Assembly (NCBI GenBank): GCA_016712445.1 | Contig: JADJRB010000001.1 | Span: 1,922,001-1,986,000 of the forward strand | DNA length: 64,000 nucleotides | From: Acidobacteriota bacterium | Lineage (GTDB): Bacteria > Pseudomonadota > Alphaproteobacteria > Caulobacterales > Hyphomonadaceae | Direction: 5' to 3' | Part shown: positions 7,410 through 16,844 of the stretch, in pieces | Layout of the letters: every line of letters starts with the position of its first letter | How positions within the stretch are numbered: position 1 is the stretch's first letter | The notes under the pieces: model-generated | The model's input: only the letters and a program-made list of their open reading frames with translations | What the model was told of the DNA's origin: nothing | Databases searched by the model: none | Made by a program: the position numbers and the translations under genes

Positions 7410-7613
7410 GGGGTGGGGATCCTTCCAGAGCCGGTGAACGAGGCGTCCTGCAATCCCTGCGCCGCGTCAACGCAACTCGCCCGGTGGGCTAGGGCGGCGC
7501 CGTGATGCAGCCCCGGCGCGAAAGACGGCGGGCAGGCATTGCCTGCTTTCCAAGCCGGAGCCCGGCGGCTAAGCCATTGGCCGGGCGCTCATCATCAGGG
7601 AGGTGCGGGAACG
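7410..7613. promoter_or_regulatory. Divergent promoter region and GC-rich leader of the transporter gene
   Basis: These 204 bases separate two divergent starts. On the plus strand a short hairpin GCAGGC-ATT-GCCTGC (7532-7546) is followed by TTT and then CCAAGCCGGAGCCCGGC, which loosely resembles the 3' end of cobalamin riboswitches. The upstream boxes of that riboswitch are not convincing. The hairpin could be an attenuator. No -35/-10 pair is called. Confidence 0.3.
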
Positions 7614-8909
7614 ATGCCGGCAGGATTTGAATGGGGTTGGGACAATGGCCGCGCATTGCTCGGCATCCTGGTGATCTACGCGATCTGCTGGGTGCTGTCC
7701 GAGAAGAAGCGCCTGTTCCCGTGGAAGATCGTGCTGGGCGCAACGCTCATGCAGTTTGCTTTCGCGCTCATCCTGTTCGGCATTCCGGTGGTGCGCCAGG
7801 TGCTGTTCAAGGCGAACGACGTGGTCGGCGGCCTGCAGGCGGCGACGCGCGCCGGCACGGGATTCGTGTTCGGCTATGTCGGCGACAACGTGGCGGCGAG
7901 TGAGCTGATCGGCGGGTTTGCGCCGCCGCTGTTCTTCTTCCAGATCCTGCCGATCGTGATCGTGGTGGCGGCGCTGTCGGCGATCCTCTGGCACTGGCGC
8001 ATCCTGCGCTGGATCACCAACGGTTTCGCGGCGGTGTTCCGCCGCACGATGGGCCTCGGCGGGGCGACCTCGCTGGCAGTGTCGGCCAACGTGTTCATGG
8101 GCATGACCGAGGCGCCGGTGCTGATCCGGCCCTATGTGAAAGGCATGACGCGGTCTGAATTGCTGATCATGATGACGGCGGGCTTTGCCACCATCGCGGG
8201 TTCGGTGCTGGTCGTGTACGGAGCATTCCTGGAAGGCAAGATGGCCAACCCGCTGGCCCAGCTGCTGACGGCCTCGATCATGGCCGCGCCGGCCGCTGTG
8301 GCCGTGGCGCTGACGATGATCCCGGAGACGACGCCGGCCGACCAGCGCGTGCAGAATCCGGACTTCAATTATGCCTCGACGATGGATGCGTTCTCGACCG
8401 GCGCGACGGACGGGCTGAAGATCGTGTTCAACATTGCGACCATGCTGATCGCGGCGCTTGCCCTGCTCTGGCTGGTGAATGCCGGCCTCGGCGCTTTCCC
8501 GGACGTGCTCGGCGCGCCGCTGTCGATCGAGCGCATCCTCGGCTGGATCTTCGCGCCGCTGATGTACATGGTCGGCGTGCCGTGGGACGAGGCGGCGAAG
8601 TCCGGCTCGCTGATGGGCGTGAAAACCGTGCTGACCGAGTTCGTGGCCTTCATCCAGCTGGCGGACATTCCGGTCGATGCGATGGACCCGCGCACGCGGA
8701 TCATCACGGCGCACGCCATTTGCGGCTTCGCCAATTTCGGCTCGATGGGCATCCTGATCGGCGGCCTGTCGATCGTGGAGCCTGACCGGCGCGATGACTT
8801 TCTCTCGCTCGCCTGGCGCACGCTGCTTGCGGGCACGCTGGCGACGTGCCTTTCGGCGGCGGTCGTCGGCGCGTTGCCGTACCAGCTGTTCGCAGGAGTG
8901 CATGGGTGA
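7614..8909 (+). CDS. Concentrative nucleoside transporter (CNT/NupC family)
   Basis: A 431-residue inner-membrane protein with about ten hydrophobic segments. CNT hallmarks are visible: the G-x-x-N-V-F-M-G-M-T-E-A-P segment (ANVFMGMTEAPVLIRPY), the MTAGFATIAGSVLV helix-hairpin, and the C-terminal LTEFVAFIQL and AHAICGFANFGSMGILIGGL motifs that form the nucleoside- and cation-binding core. These proteins import nucleosides with Na+ or H+. The start at 7614 (GGGAGGTGCGGGAACG upstream) gives a protein that begins just before the first helix. Its stop overlaps the start of the TonB receptor by four bases, so both proteins are probably made in fixed ratio. Confidence 0.93.
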   Translation: MPAGFEWGWDNGRALLGILVIYAICWVLSEKKRLFPWKIVLGATLMQFAFALILFGIPVVRQVLFKANDVVGGLQAATRAGTGFVFGYVGDNVAASELIGGFAPPLFFFQILPIVIVVAALSAILWHWRILRWITNGFAAVFRRTMGLGGATSLAVSANVFMGMTEAPVLIRPYVKGMTRSELLIMMTAGFATIAGSVLVVYGAFLEGKMANPLAQLLTASIMAAPAAVAVALTMIPETTPADQRVQNPDFNYASTMDAFSTGATDGLKIVFNIATMLIAALALLWLVNAGLGAFPDVLGAPLSIERILGWIFAPLMYMVGVPWDEAAKSGSLMGVKTVLTEFVAFIQLADIPVDAMDPRTRIITAHAICGFANFGSMGILIGGLSIVEPDRRDDFLSLAWRTLLAGTLATCLSAAVVGALPYQLFAGVHG

Positions 8910-11032
8910 GGCGAGCTGACTGGGTCTTCGGGCTCGCCGCCGCCCTGGCGGCTCTTGCGCCGCCAGCCGCCGCGCAGGATGTTCCGGAGACGGAGGACCA
9001 GCTGGCGCAATGTGAAGCGGTGACGACGCCGCCCTGCGCGTGTTCGGGCAGCTGCGCGCCCGGCCCGGGCACGGCGCAGGACGCACCGATCATCATCGCA
9101 GATCTTCGTCTGAATTCGGTCGAGGTCTGGGGGGATCGCAAGGTGGGCAGCCCGGGCGCGCGGGCGGTGCTGGACGCCGCGACGATCGCTGACACCGCGG
9201 CCGACCGGCCCGCCGAAATTCTGAACCAGGCGCCGGGTGTCAATATCCAGATGAATTCGGGGCAGGAGCACCTGATCGCGATCCGCTCGCCGGTGCTCAG
9301 CGGCGGGGCCGGGCAGGGAAGCTTCCTGATTCTCGAGAACGGTGTCCCCGTCCGCTCCCCTGCGTTCGGCAACGTCAACAGCCTGATCGAGCCGCACCTG
9401 GAGATCGCCGAGGCCATCGAGATCATCCGCGGGCCGGGCAGTGCGAAATATGGCTCGAACGCCGTACACGGACTGGTCAATGTCATCCTGCCCTCGCCCG
9501 GTGACGAAGCCTTCGTGCGGGGAAGCTACAGCACGCTGGACCGCTGGCGCGGCGATGCCTCGGTGGGCCTTGGAGACAGTACGCGGCTGAACCTTTCGCT
9601 GCTCGACGACAAGGGCTGGCGCGATGCGACGGGCAGCCAGCAGCAGAAGCTGTCCCTGCTCTCGCGCCAATCGGCGGGCGACTGGGACATCACGGCCTGG
9701 GCCTCCGCCTCGAGCCTCAACCAGGAGACCGCAAGTTTCATTCAGGGCCCGCGCGCCTATGAGGACCGCGACCTCGCGAAAACGAATCCCAATCCGGAAG
9801 CCTACCGCGATGCCTGGTCGGCGCGCGCCGCTCTCCGGCTGGAGCGCGCGCTGGGGCCGGGCAGGCTGGTGCTGACGCCGAACTTGCACAGCCAGGGCAT
9901 GGTGTTCTCGCAGCACTTCCTGCCCTATGGCGGCGTCGAGAAGAATGCCCATACGGGCGGCGGCCTGATGGTGCGCTATGATCTGGACACGGACGGGCGC
10001 ATCGACTGGCGATTCGGCGCCGATACGGACTTTGCCTCGGGCTACCTGAAGGAAGTGCAGCCGAATCCGCATCCGAGCCCCGCCTTCCCTCAAGGTGTCC
10101 ACTACAACTATGTTGTGGATACGCAGGTGCTTGCGCTGTGGAGCGAGGCCGAGATCGCGTTGACGGATGACCTGCGCCTGCTCGCCGGCCTGCGCGGCGA
10201 GACGCATGACTATACCTATGACACGCGCGCGCCGGCCGACATCAATGGCCGGTTCAATGTGCCGGCAGACCGCTCCGATGATTTCAGCTTCGTGACGCCC
10301 AAGCTGGGGCTGGTCTGGGACCGGGGCGCCTACAGTCTGTATGCGAACTATGCACGCGGGGCGCGTGCGCCGCAGGTGTCCGACCTTTACCGCCTGCAGA
10401 ACCTGCAGGTGCCGGGCGAGATCAAGGCTGAAACGCTGGACAGCGTCGAGATCGGTATACGCGGCGACGCGCTGTACAACCACCTCTCCTACGAGGTCTC
10501 TGCCTACTGGATGGACAAGGAGAACTTCTTCTTCCGGGATTCCGACGGTCTGAACGTGGTGGACGGATCAACGCGGCATGTGGGCATCGAGGCGGCGGCC
10601 GACCTGAAGATTTCCCGGACGCTGAGCGTGGGCGGCAATGTTGCCTGGAGCGACCAGACCTACACGTTCAACCGGCCGGTAGTGGCTGCGCTGGAGCGGA
10701 TCGTGGACGGCAACCGGATCGACACGGCGCCGGAATGGATGGCGGATGCGCGCCTTGACTGGCAGGCGCTGGAAACGCTGGAGCTGTCGCTGACGCTGGA
10801 ACATGTGGGCGAATATTTCACCGACCCTGCCAACACGGTGACCTATCCCGGTCATACGGTGCTTGGCGCGCGGGCGGGCTGGGATGTGTCGGATACGCTT
10901 CAGGCCTACCTGATCGTCCGTAACCTGACGGATGAGGCCTATGCCGACCGTGCCGATGTGGCCTTCGGCAATGAGCGCTATTTCCCCGGAGAGCCGCTGA
11001 GCGCGACCTTCGGCATCAAAAAGAAATTCTGA
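8906..11032 (+). CDS. TonB-dependent outer-membrane receptor, coupled to the nucleoside transporter
   Basis: Taken from GTG at 8906, which overlaps the transporter's TGA (GTGA) and has AGGAG seven bases upstream, this is a 708-residue protein with a Sec signal ending PPAAAQ. Next is an unusual Cys-rich stretch (QCEAVTTPPCACSGSC), then a plug domain: AEILNQAPGVNIQMNSG, FLILENGVPVRSP and EIIRGPGSAKYGSNAVHGLV. The rest alternates polar and aromatic residues as a 22-strand barrel, ends in IKKKF, and so carries the C-terminal Phe used for barrel assembly. The neighbour suggests it takes up nucleosides or a nucleoside-containing cofactor, but ligand cannot be read from sequence. Confidence 0.92.
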   Translation: MRRADWVFGLAAALAALAPPAAAQDVPETEDQLAQCEAVTTPPCACSGSCAPGPGTAQDAPIIIADLRLNSVEVWGDRKVGSPGARAVLDAATIADTAADRPAEILNQAPGVNIQMNSGQEHLIAIRSPVLSGGAGQGSFLILENGVPVRSPAFGNVNSLIEPHLEIAEAIEIIRGPGSAKYGSNAVHGLVNVILPSPGDEAFVRGSYSTLDRWRGDASVGLGDSTRLNLSLLDDKGWRDATGSQQQKLSLLSRQSAGDWDITAWASASSLNQETASFIQGPRAYEDRDLAKTNPNPEAYRDAWSARAALRLERALGPGRLVLTPNLHSQGMVFSQHFLPYGGVEKNAHTGGGLMVRYDLDTDGRIDWRFGADTDFASGYLKEVQPNPHPSPAFPQGVHYNYVVDTQVLALWSEAEIALTDDLRLLAGLRGETHDYTYDTRAPADINGRFNVPADRSDDFSFVTPKLGLVWDRGAYSLYANYARGARAPQVSDLYRLQNLQVPGEIKAETLDSVEIGIRGDALYNHLSYEVSAYWMDKENFFFRDSDGLNVVDGSTRHVGIEAAADLKISRTLSVGGNVAWSDQTYTFNRPVVAALERIVDGNRIDTAPEWMADARLDWQALETLELSLTLEHVGEYFTDPANTVTYPGHTVLGARAGWDVSDTLQAYLIVRNLTDEAYADRADVAFGNERYFPGEPLSATFGIKKKF

Positions 11033-11057
11033 GCCAGAAAATTCCGAGGAGGACACG

Positions 11058-11672
11058 ATGAAGCTTTATCACAGCCCGCAGGCGCCGAACCCGGACCGCG
11101 TCGTCTATTTCCTGCGCGCCAAGGGCAAGCTGGATGCGGTCGAGCTGGAAGAGATCTCGATCATGAAGCAGGAGCACAAGCAGTCAGGCTACCGAGAAGT
11201 GTCGCCGTATGCGCAGGTGCCCGCGCTGATCATGGATGACGGCACCAACATCACCGAGAGCCGCGCGATCTGCACTTATTTCGAAGGCATCTTCCCCGAG
11301 CCGAACCTGATGGGGCGCGATCCGAAGGAGAAGGCCCTGATCGAGATGTGGGACCGGCGGGTGGAGCTGATGTTCTTCATCCAGTTTGCCGGCTGGTTCC
11401 GCAACGCGCATCCGGCGATGGCGCCGCTGGAAGTGCCGCAGAGCGCCGAAGCGGCGGCCAAGAGCGAGAAGGCGGCGCGCAAGATGGCAGAGCGGCTCGA
11501 CGAGCACCTTGCGAGCCACGACTTCGTGGCCGCCGACCGGTTCTCGATTGCCGACATCACGCTCTACATCACGTGCGGCTTCACGCGGGTGATGAAATGG
11601 GCGCCGCACAAGGAACTTCCCAATCTCGGGCGGTGGCATGAGGCGATGACGGCGCGGGGATTCGCGGGCTAG
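11058..11672 (+). CDS. Glutathione S-transferase family protein
   Basis: A 204-residue soluble protein with an N-terminal thioredoxin-like GST domain: LYHSPQAPNPDRVVYFLRAKG, the cis-Pro segment QVPALIMDDG and the glutathione-contacting TESRAICTYFE. The helical C-terminal domain has FSIADITLYI with the conserved N-capping Asp. The likely catalytic residue is the Ser or Tyr near position 4-5, as in bacterial beta/theta-like classes. AGGAGGACACG precedes the start, 26 bases after the TonB receptor, so it may be transcribed with it; a functional link is not apparent. Confidence 0.9.
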   Translation: MKLYHSPQAPNPDRVVYFLRAKGKLDAVELEEISIMKQEHKQSGYREVSPYAQVPALIMDDGTNITESRAICTYFEGIFPEPNLMGRDPKEKALIEMWDRRVELMFFIQFAGWFRNAHPAMAPLEVPQSAEAAAKSEKAARKMAERLDEHLASHDFVAADRFSIADITLYITCGFTRVMKWAPHKELPNLGRWHEAMTARGFAG

Positions 11673-11714
11673 GGCGGTGCGGTCCGGCTGGTCCGCAGAC
11701 GGAGGAAACGGCAG

Positions 11715-14357
11715 ATGATGCGTGCCTGTCTCGCCGGCCTGCTCGCGCTCGTGCTGGGAGCCTGCGCCCAGCGCTCGGCCTGGACGCTGCCGGTGCGCGA
11801 TGTGACGCCGCAGCAACTGGCCCTCACCGCGCCGGCCGGACGCCTACCGGGCATCGCGCGTCCTGAAGCCTACCGCGCAGAGCTGGATCTGGACCCGCGC
11901 GAGACGCATTTCAGCGGGCATGTCGAAATCGACATCCGCATGCAGGGCGCGGCGACCGGCCTCTGGCTGCACGGCGACGGGCTGCATGTGAGCGCGGTGA
12001 CCGCGACGGCGGGCGGCGAGACGGTGGAGGCCACCTGGACCGAGATGCCGGGCATGGGCGTCGTCTGGGTCGGGTTTCCGAGGCGGCTTGAAGCGCGGCG
12101 CGTGACGCTGGCGGTCGACTATGAGGCGCCGTTCAACACGAGCCTCGCCGGCCTGTTCCGCGTCGGCTCGCAGGGACGGTTCTATGCGCTGGCGAAATCC
12201 GAGAGTACCGAAGCGCGCCGGTTCCTGCCCGGCTTTGACGAGCCCGCGTTCAAGGCCGTTTTCGAACTGTCGATCACCGTGCCGGCCGGCATGCATGCGA
12301 TTGCCAATACGCCGGAAGTGAGCCGTGCGCCCGCGCGGGCGGGGTTTGAGACCATCCGGTTCGCGCCGACGCGGCCCCTGCCGACCTACCTGCTCTCGGC
12401 ATCAGTGGGCGAGTTCGACCGGGTGGAGCGGCCGGCGATACCGGCGAACGGTGTGCGCCGGCGCGAAGTTCCGCTGACCGGCTATGCGCGGGCCGGCAAG
12501 GGCGAGGAGCTCGGCTATGCGCTGGCGCTGACGCCATCGGTGGTGCGCGCGTTCGAGGAGATGCTGGGCGAGCCCTATCCCTATCCGAAGCTGGACCTCG
12601 TCGCGGCGCCCGAGTGGCCGTCGGGCGCGACCGAGCTGGCGGGGGCGATCACCTACCGCGAGAGCCGCATCCTGAAGCCGCCGAATGCGGGGCCGGCTTT
12701 CATCCGGTCACTGACGGAACTGCATGTGCATGAGATTGCGCATATGTGGTTCGGCAACCTCGTGACGCCGCCCTGGTGGAATGATCTCTGGCTGAAGGAG
12801 AGCTTTGCGGTGTGGAGCGAGTCGGCGGTGCTGGCCTTGCTGATGCCGGACGGCGACAATGGCGTCGGCTCGGTCGTTGACGGGCTGAGCGCAATGAGCG
12901 CCGACAGTCTTGCCAGTGCGCGCGCCGTGGCCGGGCCGGTCTTGCGCAACGAGGATATCCGCAGCGCGTATGACGCGATCACCTATTCGAAGGGCCAGGC
13001 GGTGATCCGCATGGTGGACCAGTATTTCACGCCGGAACGCTTCCGGCCGGCGCTCGGGCGCTACATCGCCCGGTTTGCGGACGGCAATGCGGACAGCGCG
13101 GATTTCTTCGAAGCGATCAGCGAGGCGACGGGTGAGCCGGCGATCGGCCGGGTGTTCGAGAGCTTCGTGACCAAGCCCGGCGTGCCGGTCGTCGAAGCTG
13201 CCCTGACCTGCAAGGCGACCGGGCCGGAAATCGCGCTGCGGCAAAGCCGCTACAAGCCGCTGGGATCCGGGATCGACCCGGCTGCGCTCTGGACGATCCC
13301 TGTATGCGTCGCGTGGGAAGACGGCGCCAACAGTGGCCGGTCGTGCACCTTGCTGGAGACGGCGAGCGATGTGATGCGGCTCAAGGGCGCAATGTGCCCT
13401 TCCTTGATTGTTCCGAATGCGGACGGTGCCGGCTATTACCGGTTCAACCTGCCGGCCGAGGGCTGGTCGGCGCTCGGCGAAGCGTTCACGCGCCTGCCGG
13501 CGGCCGAGGCGCTGGCGGCGCTCGACTCGGCCGAGGCCGCGTTCAATGCGGGCGGGATGGAGAAGGACGCGTGGCTGGCGATCCTGATGCCGGCATTTTC
13601 GCACCCCGATGCCGCGGTCGTCGCGGCGGCCTTTGCGGACGCGGAACACTTGTTGCGTCAGCTTGGCATGTCACCCGCCGCGCGCGACTTGCGCACCGCG
13701 ATCTCCGCGCGGCTGGACACGCAGATGGCGGCCACCGGCGCCGAGCTTGAGGCACGTCTCGCAGCGTTCCGTGCCCTGACGTTGCACGACACTGCGGCGC
13801 GCAGCGAGCTCCGGCGCCGGCTGGATACTTTCCTGAGCGGCGCGGGCGGCCTTTCGAGCGACGAATACCTGCCGGCGCTGCGGGTGGCTTTTGCCGACGG
13901 CGGCGCGGAAGCTTTCGGCGCCGTGCTCGAAGCGCGCCCGCAAATCGACGATGCGGCGTTCACGCAGGCGGTGGCGGACGCGATCGGCGCTGTGGTGCAG
14001 CCGGACCTCGCGCGCAGCGCCGAAGACCTGATGATCGACGGCACACTCGGGCCGAATGCCAGCTATTCGATCGCCTCAAGCCTGATGGCCAATCCGCTCC
14101 ACCGGGCGAAGACCTGGGCGCGGCTCAAGTCGGACTTCCCGGCCTTCCTGGCGGTGATCCCGTCCCAGTCTCGCCGGGCAACGCCGCGCCTTGCCAGGGT
14201 TTTCTGCGACCCGGCCATCGTTCCTGAACTCGACGCTCTGTTTACGGAGCATGCCGCGCTGGCAACCGGTCATGCGCAGTCGCTCGCCGAGACCAAGGAA
14301 TACCTGTCGCTGTGCGCCGTGCAGGCGGAGGCTGCCCGCACGGCCTTTGCGCGCTAG
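11715..14357 (+). CDS. M1 family aminopeptidase, lipoprotein
   Basis: An 880-residue zinc aminopeptidase with a lipoprotein signal (VLGAC near residue 17), so it is membrane-anchored and periplasmic or outer-membrane. The N-terminal beta-domain is followed by the catalytic domain. The exopeptidase loop reads GATELAGAITYRES instead of the usual GAMEN. The zinc site is H339-E-I-A-H343 with E362 in WLKESFAVW (HExxH-x18-E), and a Tyr-bearing segment DAITYSKGQAVIRM follows. The last 350 residues fit the helical ERAP1-like C-terminal domain. GAMEN divergence may alter N-terminal amine recognition. Start ATG at 11715 or 11718; GGAGGAAACGGCAG precedes. It overlaps the convergent SDR stop by four bases. 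Confidence 0.93.
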   Translation: MMRACLAGLLALVLGACAQRSAWTLPVRDVTPQQLALTAPAGRLPGIARPEAYRAELDLDPRETHFSGHVEIDIRMQGAATGLWLHGDGLHVSAVTATAGGETVEATWTEMPGMGVVWVGFPRRLEARRVTLAVDYEAPFNTSLAGLFRVGSQGRFYALAKSESTEARRFLPGFDEPAFKAVFELSITVPAGMHAIANTPEVSRAPARAGFETIRFAPTRPLPTYLLSASVGEFDRVERPAIPANGVRRREVPLTGYARAGKGEELGYALALTPSVVRAFEEMLGEPYPYPKLDLVAAPEWPSGATELAGAITYRESRILKPPNAGPAFIRSLTELHVHEIAHMWFGNLVTPPWWNDLWLKESFAVWSESAVLALLMPDGDNGVGSVVDGLSAMSADSLASARAVAGPVLRNEDIRSAYDAITYSKGQAVIRMVDQYFTPERFRPALGRYIARFADGNADSADFFEAISEATGEPAIGRVFESFVTKPGVPVVEAALTCKATGPEIALRQSRYKPLGSGIDPAALWTIPVCVAWEDGANSGRSCTLLETASDVMRLKGAMCPSLIVPNADGAGYYRFNLPAEGWSALGEAFTRLPAAEALAALDSAEAAFNAGGMEKDAWLAILMPAFSHPDAAVVAAAFADAEHLLRQLGMSPAARDLRTAISARLDTQMAATGAELEARLAAFRALTLHDTAARSELRRRLDTFLSGAGGLSSDEYLPALRVAFADGGAEAFGAVLEARPQIDDAAFTQAVADAIGAVVQPDLARSAEDLMIDGTLGPNASYSIASSLMANPLHRAKTWARLKSDFPAFLAVIPSQSRRATPRLARVFCDPAIVPELDALFTEHAALATGHAQSLAETKEYLSLCAVQAEAARTAFAR

Positions 14358-15145
14358 GCGTTCTTGATCGTCAGCCCGCCATCGACCGGGATGTGCACGC
14401 CGTTGAGGAAGCTCGCGGCTGGCAGCACCAGCGACAGCGTCATGTTGGCAACCTCTTCCGGAATGCCATACCGGCGCAGCGGCACGCGGCGCTTGGCGTA
14501 GATTTCCTTGTGCTCGTCCGGAATGCCCGCCGTGATGCCGGTCTTGATCGGGCCGGGGCAGATGCAGTTGACCGTGATGCCTTCGCGGCCAAGGTCCACC
14601 GCGAGGCCGCGTGTCAGGCCGATGACGCCGTGCTTGGCGGCGACATAGGGCGAGTTGCCGGGCGTTGCGCCAAGGCCTTCCGTGGAGGCGATGTTGACGA
14701 TGCGGCCCCAGCCATTCTTGCGCATGTACGGCAAGGCGGCGCGGATGGCGCGCTGGTGCGAGGTCAGCATCACGTTGATGCTCGGGCCCCAGCTGTCCTC
14801 GTAGCTTTCCTCGCCGACCTGGCCGGGAATGGCGAAACCGGCATTGTTCACGAGAATATCCATGCCGCCGAAGTGCGCGGCTGCTTCGTCGACGACGCGC
14901 TTGATCGCGGCGCCGTCACCCACATCGAGGGCCCAGCCCTTCACATGCTTGATGCCAGCCGCCTTGATTTCCTCGACGACGATGTCGACGTTTTCCTGCT
15001 TGAGATCGGTCACGGCGACATTCGCGCCTTCGCGGGCGAACAGGTGGGCGGTCGCGCGGCCCATGCCGCTGGCTGCGCCGGTGATCAGCGCGGTCTTGCC
15101 TTTGATGGAGCGCGAAAGTTCTTGATAGGGCGGCTGTTGGCTCAT
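14354..15145 (-). CDS. SDR family oxidoreductase
   Basis: A 263-residue classical short-chain dehydrogenase: TGAASGMGRATAHLF for cofactor binding, DLKQEN as the acidic NAD-selecting loop, VNNAGFAIPG, the Ser of IASTEGLGATPG and the Tyr/Lys of SPYVAAKHGVIG, then CPGPIKTG and a C-terminal VDGG. The substrate is not known. The first four bases of the gene overlap the end of a hotdog thioesterase (ATGA), and the two form a minus-strand pair, which hints at acyl-CoA or ketone metabolism. Confidence 0.9.
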   Translation of the reverse strand: MSQQPPYQELSRSIKGKTALITGAASGMGRATAHLFAREGANVAVTDLKQENVDIVVEEIKAAGIKHVKGWALDVGDGAAIKRVVDEAAAHFGGMDILVNNAGFAIPGQVGEESYEDSWGPSINVMLTSHQRAIRAALPYMRKNGWGRIVNIASTEGLGATPGNSPYVAAKHGVIGLTRGLAVDLGREGITVNCICPGPIKTGITAGIPDEHKEIYAKRRVPLRRYGIPEEVANMTLSLVLPAASFLNGVHIPVDGGLTIKNA

Positions 15146-15570
15146 GGCTGTTTCCTCAGTTTTTTAAGTGTGCCCGAGAAGTTCAGGCAGGGGCGGCCTT
15201 CTGATGTGACGATACCCCGGACGAAGACCAGCGAGCCACCGGCTCGCAGAACCTCGCCGCGCGCCTCGACAAGTTCGCCTTCCTTGGGGCCGTCGAGGAA
15301 TTCCGAAGTGAAGGCGACCGTCAGGCCATAGCCGCCATTCATTACGTCGTTGGCGATCGCGAACAGCGCGAAGTCGGCGAACGTCATCAGGCAGCCGCCA
15401 TGCATCACGCCGGCGCCGTTCATATGCTTGCGTTCGGCGCGAAAGGCGGCGACCGGTCCTGCCGCGTCAACCCTGTAGTAGAATGGTCCGGCCGTCTGAG
15501 CTTCGAACGGTTCGTCTGGCCAGTTGGCCCAGCCGGCCCATTCCCCTGTTTCGACGGTCACCGGTGGCAT
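15142..15570 (-). CDS. PaaI-type hotdog thioesterase
   Basis: A 142-residue single hotdog domain. The conserved GAGVMHGGCLMTFADFALF helix carries the HGG motif and the acidic residue used for thioester hydrolysis; LTVAFTSEFLDG and GRPCLNFSGTL are the later strands. Acyl-CoA thioesters are the family substrates. The ATG at 15570 has AGGGAG six bases upstream, whereas the in-frame GTG at 15576 would leave no spacing. The stop overlaps the downstream SDR start by four bases. A divergent acyl-CoA dehydrogenase gene begins 114 bases away, so both may share regulation. Confidence 0.88.
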   Translation of the reverse strand: MPPVTVETGEWAGWANWPDEPFEAQTAGPFYYRVDAAGPVAAFRAERKHMNGAGVMHGGCLMTFADFALFAIANDVMNGGYGLTVAFTSEFLDGPKEGELVEARGEVLRAGGSLVFVRGIVTSEGRPCLNFSGTLKKLRKQP

Positions 15571-15683
15571 GCTCACTCCCTGTCATTCTGGCTGCGGCAA
15601 CCATACCCTTACGGCCCCCTTCGACAAGCGTGCCGTTGCGGCATAAAGTGGGCGCCAGAAACGAAAACCGGGAGACGACACCG

Positions 15684-16844
15684 ATGGCCTTTGACGCCGA
15701 AACCCGCGCCGCGCTGATCGAACAGGTGCGCCGCTTCGTGACCGAGACCTGTGTGCCGGTCGAGGCGCAGGTGGGCGAGGAAGACGCGGTGCCGCAGCAC
15801 GTCATCGACGAGATGAAGGCCCTCGGCCTGTTCGGCATTGCCGTGCCCGAGGAGTATGGCGGGCTTGATCTCGACATGGAAACCGAATGCCTGGTGGCGT
15901 TCGAGCTCGGCAAGACCTCCCCGGCTTTCCGTTCGGTGGCCGGCACGAATATCGGCATCGGCAGCCAGGCGCTGATCCTGTTCGGCACGGACGAGCAGAA
16001 ATCGAAATGGCTGCCGGGCATCGCCTCGGGCGACCTGATCGCCAGCTTCGCGCTGACCGAGCCGGAAGCGGGCTCCGACGCCGCAGGCCTGAAGACGAAA
16101 GCCACGCGCGACGGCGACCATTACATTCTCAACGGCACCAAACGCTACATCACCAATGCCAACAAGGCGGACCTCTTCACCGTCATGGCACGGACGAACC
16201 CGAACGAGCCGGGCGCCAAGGGCGTCTCAGCCTTCATCGTGGAACGAAACACACCGGGCCTGTCGGTCGGTGTGCCCGAGAAGAAGATGGGCCAGCAGGG
16301 CGCGCATATCTGCGACGTGATCTTCGAGAATGCCCGCGTGCCTGCCGCCAACATGATCGCCAAGGAAGGCGAAGGTTTCAAGGTCGCCATGAGCGTGCTG
16401 GACAAGGGCAGGCTGCACATTTCGGCGGTCGCCACCGGCGTCTCCAAGCGCCTGATCCGCGAGATGGTGAACTATTCACTGGAGCGCAAACAGTTCGGCA
16501 AGCCGATCTTCGAGCATCAGATGCTGCAGGCGCTGATCGCGGATTCGCAGGCGGAAACCTATGCCGCCGAATGCATGATCCTCGACGCGGCCCGCCGCCG
16601 CGATGCGGGCGAGGATGTCACCATGCTTGCCTCGTGCACCAAGCTCTTCGCCACCGAAGCCTGCGGCCGTGTGGCCGACCGCGCCGTGCAGATCTTCGGC
16701 GGCGCAGGCTACGTCACCGATTACGGCATCGAGCGCTTCTACCGAGACGTCCGCATCTTCCGCCTCTACGAAGGCACCAGCCAGATACAGCAGATCATCA
16801 TTGCCCGGGAACTGGCCCGGGCCGCAAAGACAGGAAACCTCTGA
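15684..16844 (+). CDS. Acyl-CoA dehydrogenase
   Basis: A 386-residue FAD flavoenzyme of beta-oxidation type. Motifs include PEEYGGLDLD, the FAD/substrate loop FALTEPEAGSDAAG, LNGTKRYITNA, and ERKQFGKPIFEHQMLQ. The C-terminal VQIFGGAGYVTDYGIERFYRD contains the CoA/FAD contacts; the catalytic base is probably the Glu of RLYEGTSQIQ. GGAGACGACACCG precedes the ATG at 15684; upstream in-frame codons lie within the divergent thioesterase. The stop overlaps the next start (TGATG). Confidence 0.94.
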   Translation: MAFDAETRAALIEQVRRFVTETCVPVEAQVGEEDAVPQHVIDEMKALGLFGIAVPEEYGGLDLDMETECLVAFELGKTSPAFRSVAGTNIGIGSQALILFGTDEQKSKWLPGIASGDLIASFALTEPEAGSDAAGLKTKATRDGDHYILNGTKRYITNANKADLFTVMARTNPNEPGAKGVSAFIVERNTPGLSVGVPEKKMGQQGAHICDVIFENARVPAANMIAKEGEGFKVAMSVLDKGRLHISAVATGVSKRLIREMVNYSLERKQFGKPIFEHQMLQALIADSQAETYAAECMILDAARRRDAGEDVTMLASCTKLFATEACGRVADRAVQIFGGAGYVTDYGIERFYRDVRIFRLYEGTSQIQQIIIARELARAAKTGNL

